Shown here piece by piece: positions 33,703 to 42,231 of a stretch of DNA of 64,000 nt (positions are counted from its first letter, which is position 1; each line of letters opens with the position of its first letter). Source of the DNA: Bacillus sp. NP157 (GTDB taxonomy: Bacteria > Pseudomonadota > Gammaproteobacteria > Xanthomonadales > Rhodanobacteraceae); contig CP076546.1 in NCBI GenBank assembly GCA_018889975.1, positions 3,658,001 to 3,722,000 on the forward strand, written 5' to 3'. The notes beneath the pieces were generated by a model. That model was not told where the DNA came from, did not search any database, and saw only the letters and a list, made by a program, of their open reading frames with translations. Made by a program: the position numbers and the translations under genes.

Positions 33703-35055
33703 CTATTTCGTACGCGCCACCCGACCACCCGTGAGGCGCACCGTCGCTATCGCGCCCATGCCATCGGTGCGATCCGCCAGTGCGACTGATCCGCCATGTG
33801 CCTCGACGATGAGCCGCGCCAGCCCCAGGCCGATACCCGAGCCGTCCGGCTTGGTGGTGAAAAACGGGACGAACAGCGAGTCGGAGCTGGGCAGCCCTAC
33901 GCCTTCGTCGACGATGCGCACACATGCCTCGCCGTGTTCGACGCTCCAGTCGATGCGCACGCCCCCGCCAGTGAGCAACGCGGACTCCGCGGCGTTGCGC
34001 AGCAGATTTACGAAAACCTGGCCGAGCTGGTCCTCGTCGCCGTCGATCATCAGCGCCAGCGTGCCGTCAACCTGCACGGGTACTCGCTGTTCCAGCGCGG
34101 ACACGCGCGCCAGCAGGCGATCCAGGCGAAGCGGCTGGACCGCCAGCGGCGGCAGGTGCGCAAGCCGTCCGTAGCCACCGATGAAGCGTGCCAGCGAAGC
34201 CGAGCGCCTTGCGATCGCTTCGAGGCCAATCCGCAATTCGTCCTGCGGCGTGGCGGCGCCGTGCCGTGAGAGCAACCGGCCGAGCGTATCGGCCAGCGAG
34301 CCGATCGGGGTGAGCGAATTATTCAGCTCGTGGCCGAGCACGCGGATCAGTCGTTGCCAGGCCCGGCGCTCTTCCTCACTCAGGGCGGCGCTCAGGTCAT
34401 GCAGCATCACCATCGTGTTGCCACGTCCTTCGCTGTACCAGACCGCGCGACGTACCGCCCAGCGACCGCCCGCGCAGGCGAACCGGTGGGTAAGGATGCT
34501 GCCATCGGGCACGTCCAGCGCTTCGGCGAGGCCCACCTGTGCCGGCGTGCGGCCAACCACGGGCTGCCGCTCCGCGCCGACCAGGCGACGGGCAGCCGGG
34601 TTGATCAGCCGGATCGCACCCGCTTCGTCGACCACGATCACCGGGCTATGCAGGGCGACAAGGGTCTTGCCGAGGAAACGCGAGGCCTCCACCCGCGTAC
34701 GCCGCACGGTGCGCAGTTCATCCGAGAGCTGGTTGACCCCGTCGATCAGGCCCTGCAGGGGATCGTGCCCCGGCCGCACGTGCCCGCGCATGCCGTAGTC
34801 ACCTTCACGCAGGGCTGCGAGCAGGTCGGACACGGTGCGGAGGGAGGAAAGGATCCGACGCCCCCCGATCGCGCCAATGAGCGTCGAACCGGCGAGGCCG
34901 GCCGCGAGCAGGGCGAGTCGATGCGCCAGCGACGCGACCTCACCCAGCGCCAGCATGCTGGCCGCCGCGGCCAGTGGTGCCACGAACCCGGCACTCCACA
35001 GAAGCGCGCCAACGGCCGGAGAATCCGTGGCTCGCCACGACCAGCCTGGGCGCAT
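33703..35055 (-). CDS. Membrane PAS histidine kinase (NtrY-like)
   Basis: The 450-residue kinase has two adjacent membrane helices (about 17-38 and 45-64) with almost no periplasmic loop, so it probably senses the membrane itself or a partner transporter. A PAS domain (about 130-225, LVALHSPVIVVDEAGAIRLIN) precedes the H-box VLGHELNNSLTP with His242, the N-box NLLRNAAESALL and G-boxes DEGVGL and SGIGLGLARLIVEAHGG. The layout is NtrY-like. It starts 13 bp after its response regulator gene. I prefer the ATG at 35055; a GTG at 35064 is possible. Its partner is the next gene upstream. Confidence 0.88.
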   Translation of the reverse strand: MRPGWSWRATDSPAVGALLWSAGFVAPLAAAASMLALGEVASLAHRLALLAAGLAGSTLIGAIGGRRILSSLRTVSDLLAALREGDYGMRGHVRPGHDPLQGLIDGVNQLSDELRTVRRTRVEASRFLGKTLVALHSPVIVVDEAGAIRLINPAARRLVGAERQPVVGRTPAQVGLAEALDVPDGSILTHRFACAGGRWAVRRAVWYSEGRGNTMVMLHDLSAALSEEERRAWQRLIRVLGHELNNSLTPIGSLADTLGRLLSRHGAATPQDELRIGLEAIARRSASLARFIGGYGRLAHLPPLAVQPLRLDRLLARVSALEQRVPVQVDGTLALMIDGDEDQLGQVFVNLLRNAAESALLTGGGVRIDWSVEHGEACVRIVDEGVGLPSSDSLFVPFFTTKPDGSGIGLGLARLIVEAHGGSVALADRTDGMGAIATVRLTGGRVARTK

Positions 35056-35068
35056 GCCCGCCACGGTG

Positions 35069-36442
35069 TCAGTCGACCGGCTCGGCGGTGGCGCGGCCCC
35101 GTTGTTTCTCCAGGCGGCGATACAGCGCTTGCCGCGAGATGCCGAGGGTGTCCGCCGCACGCTGCAGATGGTTTTCGCTGCGTTCCATGGCGTGGCGGAT
35201 CAGCAGTTGCTCGGCCTCGGGCAGGGTCAGGGAGTCCAGCACCAGTGGCGCGTCCATCGCGCGACGCAGGGCCAGTGCGTCGGTATCGATCTCGCTGCCG
35301 GTGTTCGTCAACACGGCACGTTCGATCGCGTGCTCCAGTTCGCGCACGTTGCCTGGCCAGTCATGCGCGCGCAGCGCGCGTTCGGCCGATGGCGAGAACC
35401 GCGGCAGGGCGCGACCGAGCCGCCGGCATTCGCGCAACAGGAAATGGCGTGCCAACGGCATGACGTCTTCACTACGGTCACGCAACGCCGGCAGGCGCAC
35501 CTGCATGGCGTTGAGCCGATACAGCAGGTCGGGACGGAAACGGCTCGCCCGCGTCGCGGCTTCCACATCGGCGTTGCTGGTGGAGATGACGCGCACGTCG
35601 ACGCGACGTGTCTGGCGCGAGCCGGCGCGTTCGAGCTCGCCGTGCTCGAGCACGCGCAACAGCTTGGCCTGGTGCGGCAGGGGAATGCTCGATACTTCTT
35701 CAAGGACCAGGCTGCCCCGGTGGGCAAGTTCGAAACGCCCGGGTGCACCCGCAGCTTCCTCGCCGAACATGTCATCCACGAATCGCGCCTCGGGCAGGCT
35801 ACCCATGTCGGCACGGATCAACGGGAACGCGGCGCGGGACGAGCGCACGTGGACATCCCTGGCCAGCAGCGATTTGCCGGTGCCGTTTTCACCGAGCACC
35901 AGCACGTTCGCGTCGCCTTGCGCGATCCGTTCGACCAGCTCGTTCACCCGTCGCATGGCCGAGGATTCGGTGGCGCATAGTGCACCGGCCACTTCGCGAT
36001 TCAACGCGCTCTCCGCGCGCAGGCGGCGATTTTCTTCGCGCATGCCATGCAGCGCTACCTGGTTGCGCAGGCTGTTGAGAAGGCGCGTGCGATTCCAAGG
36101 CTTCTCGATGAAGTCCTCCGCCCCACGCCGCATCGCCTCCACGGCAAGCTCCACGCTGCCCCACGCGGTGATCACCAGGATCGGCATGTCGGGCGCAAGC
36201 TCGCGCAGGCGACTCACCAGCTGTAGTCCTTCGCGTCCGGAGGTGGTATCCGTGGCGTAGTTGAGATCGACCACGGCGCATGCAATCACCTGGCGCGCGA
36301 CGACGTCGCATGCTGCCTGGGGCGACGCTGCCTCGATGGCGTCCATGCCCTCGCTGCGCACTAGCATGCACAGGGCCAGGCGAATGTCGACGTTGTCGTC
36401 CACGACAAGCACGGGCGGGATGTTCGACGGATGGGTATTCAT
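35069..36442 (-). CDS. NtrC-family response regulator lacking the GAFTGA loop
   Basis: The 457-residue regulator has a receiver (Asp59 in VVDLN; Thr92; Lys114 in FIEKPW), an AAA+ domain (about 155-385) with Walker A GENGTGKS (184-191) and WPGNVRELEHAIERA, and a Fis-type HTH (422-446). Where sigma-54 activators carry ERGAFTGA, this protein reads FGEEAAGAPGRFELA (226-240): the loop that touches sigma-54 is missing. Walker B reads LVLEEV instead of the usual LFLDEI. It therefore probably does not drive sigma-54 and may act on sigma-70 promoters. The ATG at 36442 has AAGGAG 8 bases upstream. It lies 13 bp after the permease gene. Confidence 0.9.
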   Translation of the reverse strand: MNTHPSNIPPVLVVDDNVDIRLALCMLVRSEGMDAIEAASPQAACDVVARQVIACAVVDLNYATDTTSGREGLQLVSRLRELAPDMPILVITAWGSVELAVEAMRRGAEDFIEKPWNRTRLLNSLRNQVALHGMREENRRLRAESALNREVAGALCATESSAMRRVNELVERIAQGDANVLVLGENGTGKSLLARDVHVRSSRAAFPLIRADMGSLPEARFVDDMFGEEAAGAPGRFELAHRGSLVLEEVSSIPLPHQAKLLRVLEHGELERAGSRQTRRVDVRVISTSNADVEAATRASRFRPDLLYRLNAMQVRLPALRDRSEDVMPLARHFLLRECRRLGRALPRFSPSAERALRAHDWPGNVRELEHAIERAVLTNTGSEIDTDALALRRAMDAPLVLDSLTLPEAEQLLIRHAMERSENHLQRAADTLGISRQALYRRLEKQRGRATAEPVD

Positions 36443-36455
36443 CGCGGTCACTCCT

Positions 36456-38852
36456 TCAGTCATGGCGCAGCACCAGTCGAGGGTCGACGGCCGCGCCGCG
36501 TAGTGCGGGAGGCAGGGCCACCGCGCCGGCCAGCAACAGCATGGCCACCGTGGCAATGAGTACCGCCTGCAGGTCGAAGATCCCGCCGTCGCCGAACGTG
36601 CCCGGCAGCCACCGGCGCCAGGCGAAGGCGACGAGCAGGCCAAGCCCAATGCCAGCAGACGAACGTGACAACCCGCTGGCAAGCGACGCTCCCGCAAGAT
36701 CCAGGGGCGTCGCACCGAGCGCGGCGCGTAGCGCAAGGTCACGGCGGCGCGACGCCACCTCGACGCGCTGGGACGAGTAGAGCCCGACCAGCCCCACCCC
36801 GAGTCCCATCACGGCGAAGGCCGCCGATAGCGAGGTGTCCCGCGCGAGGTCGGCCTGTACGCCGTGCCATGCCTCCACCAGCGCGCGCGTTCGATCCATC
36901 GCCATCCACGGCGTCGCGTCACGCACGGCCATGGCGAGGTCTACGCCCGCCAGTGGCCTGCCACCGGTGCGACGCGCGACCAGGAAATAGGAAAGCAATG
37001 GTTGGTAGCTGGCGTACTCGGCGGACGGCAGTTGCGCGAACGGCACGAAGGCAAAGGGCAACGGGTCCCGCCCCGGACCCTCGCTACGCGTATCGGCGAC
37101 TACGCCGACGATGCGCAGGTCGCGGTCGCCCAGGCTGCGCGAGGTTTTGCGCACCAGCGTGCCCACGCCCGCACCGGGCATGGCGGCGAGAAAGGCCTGG
37201 TTGACCACCACGACGGCGGGCGCAGACGCCGTGTCGGCGGCGGCGAGATCGCGCCCTGCGACCAGGCGAAGTCCCAGGGCCGCTCGCGCGCGCGGCGTAT
37301 GCAAGGCGAACCCGACCTCGACCGGGGTGCCGCGTGGCCCGCGAAAGCCGACGACGAAGCGCGTCCCTGCAGGCAACTGGGTGGCTACCCCGGCATCCGC
37401 CACGCGATCGATGCGTTCCGCCCTGTCGGCCAGTGCCTGCATCGTGCTCGTGACTGGATTCTCGCCTGTACCGGGACCGGCATAAGGCCTGAACGGCGCG
37501 TACACCGCGCCCTGTGTGTCGAAACCGGGTGGGACGCCGGCAAGTTTCCAGGCCCGGACCACCTGCACGACGCAGAAAGCCACGAGTACCGTCGCGAGTG
37601 CGAGCTGGAGCTGCACGGTGATGACCCGCATGCGTTGTGCCACGGGCGCTGCAGGCGTGGGGTGGCCTGCGCCCATGTGCTCGCGCAGAAGGGCGTCGCC
37701 GTGCTCGTGCAGGGTTCCCCCGAACTCGGCGGCGAGGGTGGCGGCAGCAGCGACGACGGCTGTCGCGGCATACACATGCCAGCCGATCGCCAGCGGCCCG
37801 GCGTTCACCAGCCAGCGGGCCGGCAGCGTCCCCGTAGCCAGTGATACCCCTCCGCGACCGATCAGGACTCCGGCCACGAACGCGACGATCCCGACCACGG
37901 CGGCGTCCACCGTAGAAGGTGTCCAGGTGTGCCGGGCGCCGCCGCCAAGGACCATGCGCAAGGCCGTTTCACGACCGCGAGCCAGCGCGCGGGCGAGCAT
38001 GAGGTTGGCGAGGTTGGCACATGCGGTGGCCAGCACGAGGGCGGAGCAGCCGAGGAAGAACCATAGGGTCGGTGCGGCGGTCGAGGTCATCGCCGTGTCG
38101 ACAGGGGTTATGCCGAGCCAGTCCACGGCGCCTGCTGGCCGGCCGGCGTCGCGCAGGCCTGCCGCCGCGCTGCGCATGCGCGCCTCCAGCGATGTGGGCG
38201 GCATGCCAGGGGTGAGTCGCGCCACCGCCATATGGTTCGCCATGCGCGCGGATGGCCCCGCAACGGCTTTCATCGGCAACCAGACGTCGACATCGTCAAA
38301 CAGGCGATAGGCCTCCGGCAGGACGCCGGCCACTGGTAACGCATCGCCGTCGACCCGGACGCGGCGGCCGACGATGTCGGGCGCGCCGCCGTACCAGTCC
38401 CTCCACAGGCGCCAGGAAATCAACGCGGCCGGGTGGCCGGCGAGCTCAGTCCTGACGTGGCCTGCGACGGGATGTACGCCGAGCGTCGGCAGGAATCCGG
38501 CATCGATCTGCTGGGTCCGCAGCAACGCCGTCCGCCCCATGGCTTCGACACCCAGGCGTTCCGGAGCCAGTGCGAGACCCCGCGAGAGCACGCCGGGGGG
38601 CAGGCCGACGGCGTCGTAGAGTTGCGTCGAGATGCCGCGCGCGGCCGCGGGGCGCGGCATCTCCCCGTACAGCACCACGTCGGCGTGGTGGTCGAAGGCG
38701 GGTGCGGTGAAACGCAGGGCGTCGAGCATCGCGAACGTGGCGAAGAACGTCGCCACGCCAAGGGCAAGCGTGCCCGCGCCCAGCAGGAGGAACAGCGGCT
38801 TGTGCAGGACACCGCGCAGGAGGCGCATCGATGCTGGCCATCTGCTCCTCAT
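36456..38852 (-). CDS. ABC transporter permease with two FtsX domains (MacB/ADOP-like)
   Basis: The 798-residue permease opens with a helix (FLLLGAGTLALGVATFFATFAML), then a MacB-type periplasmic domain with ADVVLYG, GVHPVAGHVRTELAGHPAALISWRLWRDWYGG, followed by FtsX helices near 260-370, a second helix-periplasmic unit from about 410, and three last helices (AFAVMGLGVGLVGLYSSQRVE...). This ADOP-type duplication occurs in peptide and envelope stress transporters. It overlaps the ATPase stop by 4 bp (ATGA). With the ATPase it likely exports, or gives immunity to, a peptide; the lanthipeptide cluster is the natural candidate. It has no peptidase domain. Confidence 0.88.
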   Translation of the reverse strand: MRSRWPASMRLLRGVLHKPLFLLLGAGTLALGVATFFATFAMLDALRFTAPAFDHHADVVLYGEMPRPAAARGISTQLYDAVGLPPGVLSRGLALAPERLGVEAMGRTALLRTQQIDAGFLPTLGVHPVAGHVRTELAGHPAALISWRLWRDWYGGAPDIVGRRVRVDGDALPVAGVLPEAYRLFDDVDVWLPMKAVAGPSARMANHMAVARLTPGMPPTSLEARMRSAAAGLRDAGRPAGAVDWLGITPVDTAMTSTAAPTLWFFLGCSALVLATACANLANLMLARALARGRETALRMVLGGGARHTWTPSTVDAAVVGIVAFVAGVLIGRGGVSLATGTLPARWLVNAGPLAIGWHVYAATAVVAAAATLAAEFGGTLHEHGDALLREHMGAGHPTPAAPVAQRMRVITVQLQLALATVLVAFCVVQVVRAWKLAGVPPGFDTQGAVYAPFRPYAGPGTGENPVTSTMQALADRAERIDRVADAGVATQLPAGTRFVVGFRGPRGTPVEVGFALHTPRARAALGLRLVAGRDLAAADTASAPAVVVVNQAFLAAMPGAGVGTLVRKTSRSLGDRDLRIVGVVADTRSEGPGRDPLPFAFVPFAQLPSAEYASYQPLLSYFLVARRTGGRPLAGVDLAMAVRDATPWMAMDRTRALVEAWHGVQADLARDTSLSAAFAVMGLGVGLVGLYSSQRVEVASRRRDLALRAALGATPLDLAGASLASGLSRSSAGIGLGLLVAFAWRRWLPGTFGDGGIFDLQAVLIATVAMLLLAGAVALPPALRGAAVDPRLVLRHD

Positions 38853-39613
38853 GGAAACGCCTCCAGCGTACGCGTAGCATCCAGTCCGCTTTCGGCTTCG
38901 CTTTGCAGCTGCCGGTAGGTCGCTTCGTCGACGATTCGCCCGTCCAGCAGCCGTACCGTGCGGTCGACGGCGGCGCCAAAGCGATCGTCGTGCGTGACCA
39001 TGCAGATGGTCGTGCCGGCCGCATGCAGCCGGCTGAGCAGGGCCATGACCTGCTCGCCGTTGCGCAGGTCGAGGTTGCCCGTGGGCTCATCGGCAAGAAG
39101 GATCGCCGGCTTGCCGACCACCGCCCTGGCCACGGCCACGCGCTGTTGCTGGCCGCCGGACAACTGGCCCGGGTAATGACGCATGCGGTGGGCCATGCCG
39201 ACGCTGGCGAGCGCCTCGGCGGCGCGTTCGATGCGCTCGCGGCGGCCGATGCCGGGTCGGAAGGTCAGCGGCAACGCCACGTTTTCGGCGACGGTGAGCT
39301 CGCCGATGAGGTTGAACGCCTGGAAGACGAAGCCGACGTGCGCATTGCGCAGCAGCGCACGCTGGCGCCGACTGGCCTGTTCGACGGGCTCGCCAAGGAA
39401 ATGCATCGCGCCGGCACTGGGCAGGTCGAGCAGGCCCATCAGGGACAGCAGGGTGGTCTTACCGCACCCCGAGGGGCCCGCGATCGCAATGAATTCGCCG
39501 CGGCCCACGCCCAGGTGGATATCGGCCAGCACGTGGTTCTCGATCGCCCCGGCCACGAAGACCTTGGCGACACCGCGCATCTCGATGACGGGAGGGGCCG
39601 TAGGGGAGCGCAT
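38849..39613 (-). CDS. ABC transporter ATPase (MacB/LolD family)
   Basis: The 254-residue ATPase has Walker A GPSGCGKT, Q-loop VFQAFNLIGELT, signature LSGGQQQR, Walker B ILLADEPTGNLD and switch His in MVTHDD. LADEPTGNLD and FNLI are diagnostic of the MacB/LolD/YtrE branch that pairs with FtsX permeases. It is the first gene of the minus-strand run, overlapping the permease start. Upstream (39614-39847) is a divergent gap toward the hybrid kinase; an AT-richer patch at about 39750-39770 may hold promoters, but I see no clear motif. Confidence 0.92.
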   Translation of the reverse strand: MRSPTAPPVIEMRGVAKVFVAGAIENHVLADIHLGVGRGEFIAIAGPSGCGKTTLLSLMGLLDLPSAGAMHFLGEPVEQASRRQRALLRNAHVGFVFQAFNLIGELTVAENVALPLTFRPGIGRRERIERAAEALASVGMAHRMRHYPGQLSGGQQQRVAVARAVVGKPAILLADEPTGNLDLRNGEQVMALLSRLHAAGTTICMVTHDDRFGAAVDRTVRLLDGRIVDEATYRQLQSEAESGLDATRTLEAFP

Positions 39614-39847
39614 GCGTGACCTCGACGCAACGCGACCGGGGAGGTCAGCCTAGCGCCGGATACCGTGCATGTCGTCGATCCGCGAAGGCATGGCGAACGT
39701 CATCGCGATCTTTTGCCGATTCCACACAGCGAAACTGCAAACAGGCGTTTTAATTGAAGAAATTGATCGTCCGGCATGACCACCGCTCGCTGATGCGCCG
39801 CAACGGGTACCATCGCGGCTCCGTCCCGCGTTCCACAGGCTTGCCGC

Positions 39848-42055
39848 ATGAGTGACCCGTTCGATAGCGCCTGGTTTCTTCCCAGCGAAAGCGGCATGGC
39901 GCGGAAGATCCGTGGCTTCGACTGGTCCGCGACCACCCTCGGGCCGATCGACGGATGGGACCGGACCCTGCGCCACGCGCTGGCTACCATCCTCCGCTCG
40001 CCGGCGCCGATGGGCCTGTTCCATGGCGCCGAGGGCGTGCTCCTCTACAACGACGCCTATGTCGAGATCGCCGGAGAACGCCATCCCCGCGTGCTCGGCC
40101 TGCCGGTGCTGGAGGCCTGGCCGGAAGTCGCGGAGTTCAACCGCAACGTCCTCGCCGTGGTCGGCGCGGGTGGCGTGCTGAGCTATCGCGATGTGCAGGT
40201 GACCCTCGATCGCGCCGGTGCGCCCGCAGAGGCGTGGCTGCACCTGGACTTCAGCCCGCTCGCGAATGAACAGGGCGCGGTGGCGGGCGTACTGTTCGTC
40301 ATCCAGGACAGCACCCGACGCATGCAGGCCGAAGAGGCTGCACGCGCCAGCGAGCAGCGCTGGCGCGGCATGGCCGAGCAGATGCAGGTGGCCGAGGCCG
40401 CGCTGGCCCACCAGGCGGCGACGCTGCAGGAACGGGTCACCCAGCGAACGGCCGAGCTGGTCCGCGCGCAGGACGCGTTGCGGCAGAGCCAGAAAATGGA
40501 AGCGATCGGCAACCTCACCGGCGGCGTCGCGCATGACTTCAACAATTTGCTGCAAGTGATTAGTGGCAACCTGCAGCTGCTGGTCGAGGATGTCGACGGC
40601 AACGAACGCGGCGAACGACGGGTGCGCAACGCGATGGCGGGTGTCGCCCGCGGCTCCAAGCTGGCGACGCAGTTGCTGGCGTTCGGCCGGCGCCAGCCGC
40701 TCGCGCCAAAGGTGGTGAACGTGGGCCGCTTCGTGCGCAACATGGACGACCTGCTGCGCCGGACGCTCGGCGAAGGCATCGAAGTGGAAACGGTGATCGC
40801 CGGCGGCCTGTGGAATACGCTGATCGACCCGGCCAACGTGGAAAACGCCCTGCTGAACCTCGCGCTGAATGCGCGCGATGCGATGGACGGCCAGGGCCGG
40901 CTGACCATCGAAGCCGGCAATGCCTACCTCGATGCCAGCTATGTCGACACGCTCGACGACGTGGCTGCGGGCCAATACGTGCTGCTCGCCGTGACCGATA
41001 CCGGCCACGGCATCGACGCGAAGGTGCTGGAAAAGGTGTTCGAGCCGTTCTTCACCACCAAGGCCGAGGGTCGCGGCACCGGGCTGGGCCTGTCCATGGT
41101 CTACGGTTTCGTGAAGCAGTCCGGTGGACATATCAAGCTTTACAGCGAGCCCGGCCACGGCACGACCGTGAAGCTCTACCTGCCGCGGACCACGCAGTCG
41201 GAAGACCTCGTGGTGGAAGTCGATGCGGGCCCGGTCGCCGGCGGCAGCGAAACCATCCTGGTCGCCGAAGACGACGAAGCCGTGCGCGACACGGTGGTCG
41301 CGCTGCTCGCCGGGCTGGGTTATCGCGTGCTCAAGGCCCGCGACGCACAGAGCGCGCTGTCGATCATCGACAGCGGGATCCCGATCGACCTGCTGTTTAC
41401 CGACGTGGTGATGCCCGGCCCGCTGAAGAGCCCGGAGCTCGCGCGCAAGGCACGCGAACGCGTGCCCGGCATCGCCGTGCTGTTCACCTCGGGCTATACG
41501 GAAAACTCCATCGTGCACGGCGGCCGCCTCGACGAAGGCGTCGACCTGCTGAGCAAGCCGTATACGCGCGAAACCCTCGGCCGCAAGCTGCGCCAGCTGC
41601 TGGCCGGCCCCGCGCAGCCGAACCCCGGCACGCGGATGACGCCACAGGCACCGGCCACGCCGACGCCGCCGGCCATCCGCGTGCTGCGCATCCTGGTCGT
41701 GGAAGACGACTGGCTCGTGCGCACCACGGTCGTCGAGATGCTCCAGCTGCGTGGGCACGAGGTGTTCGAAGCCGGCGACGGTATGCGCGCACTGGAAATC
41801 CTCGACGCCGAGACGGTCGACGTACTGGTTACCGATGTCAGCCTGCCCGGGATGAGTGGCGTGGAACTGGTCGCCGCCGTTCGCGTCCGGTTCCCGGGTC
41901 TCGCCGCCGTCTACGCCACCGGCCACGCCGGCGCCGTCGAGGCCGACCCACGCACGCAGGTGCTGGTGAAGCCGTATGGGTCCGACGCGCTGATCGAGGC
42001 ACTCGGCACCCTGTTCCCGCCGCCGCGCACCGCTGGCAGGGGAACGGCCGGCTAA
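39848..42055 (+). CDS. Hybrid histidine kinase with two receiver domains
   Basis: The 735-residue soluble protein starts with a PAS-like domain (about 15-165), a coiled coil (about 168-210), then the H-box AIGNLTGGVAHDFNNLLQVISG, N-box LNLALNARDAMDG and FEPFFTTKAEGRGTGLGLSMVYGFVKQSGG, as in the plant-bacterium group of hybrid kinases. Receiver 1 (about 470-590) has TILVAEDDEAV and TDVVMPGPLKSPELA; receiver 2 (about 610-720) has RILVVEDDWLV and TDVSLPGMSG. Both keep the phospho-Asp. Lacking membrane helices, it senses a cytoplasmic cue. It is divergent from the ABC transporter cluster by 234 bases. Output partner unknown. Confidence 0.9.
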   Translation: MSDPFDSAWFLPSESGMARKIRGFDWSATTLGPIDGWDRTLRHALATILRSPAPMGLFHGAEGVLLYNDAYVEIAGERHPRVLGLPVLEAWPEVAEFNRNVLAVVGAGGVLSYRDVQVTLDRAGAPAEAWLHLDFSPLANEQGAVAGVLFVIQDSTRRMQAEEAARASEQRWRGMAEQMQVAEAALAHQAATLQERVTQRTAELVRAQDALRQSQKMEAIGNLTGGVAHDFNNLLQVISGNLQLLVEDVDGNERGERRVRNAMAGVARGSKLATQLLAFGRRQPLAPKVVNVGRFVRNMDDLLRRTLGEGIEVETVIAGGLWNTLIDPANVENALLNLALNARDAMDGQGRLTIEAGNAYLDASYVDTLDDVAAGQYVLLAVTDTGHGIDAKVLEKVFEPFFTTKAEGRGTGLGLSMVYGFVKQSGGHIKLYSEPGHGTTVKLYLPRTTQSEDLVVEVDAGPVAGGSETILVAEDDEAVRDTVVALLAGLGYRVLKARDAQSALSIIDSGIPIDLLFTDVVMPGPLKSPELARKARERVPGIAVLFTSGYTENSIVHGGRLDEGVDLLSKPYTRETLGRKLRQLLAGPAQPNPGTRMTPQAPATPTPPAIRVLRILVVEDDWLVRTTVVEMLQLRGHEVFEAGDGMRALEILDAETVDVLVTDVSLPGMSGVELVAAVRVRFPGLAAVYATGHAGAVEADPRTQVLVKPYGSDALIEALGTLFPPPRTAGRGTAG

Positions 42056-42119
42056 CCCCGGCCGGCCCCGCCCGCACACCGCCGGATTTCACATCCGTGA
42101 AGCCATTGGGCGCCAAGGA

Positions 42120-42133
42120 CGTAATCGTTTACA
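42120..42133. promoter_or_regulatory. LacI-type operator-like palindrome before the GH3 gene
   Basis: cgtaatcgtttaca matches, on the minus strand, 12 of 14 bases of the symmetric TGTAAACGTTTACA that many LacI-family regulators bind. It lies 98 bases before the beta-glucosidase ATG. No LacI gene is in the window. Confidence 0.35.
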
Positions 42134-42231
42134 CGTAACGTCATTTACGTGCCCACGTCCAGCCCGGATGCCAGTATCCTTCGTCGCCGTGGCATCCGCT
42201 CGATGCCAGACATCCCCCGCAAGGCAAGCCC

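Noticed and set aside
36443-36742. N-terminal extension of the response regulator
   Set aside because: The extension lies inside the permease gene and is compositionally a shadow; the ATG at 36442 has AAGGAG and starts a canonical receiver domain.
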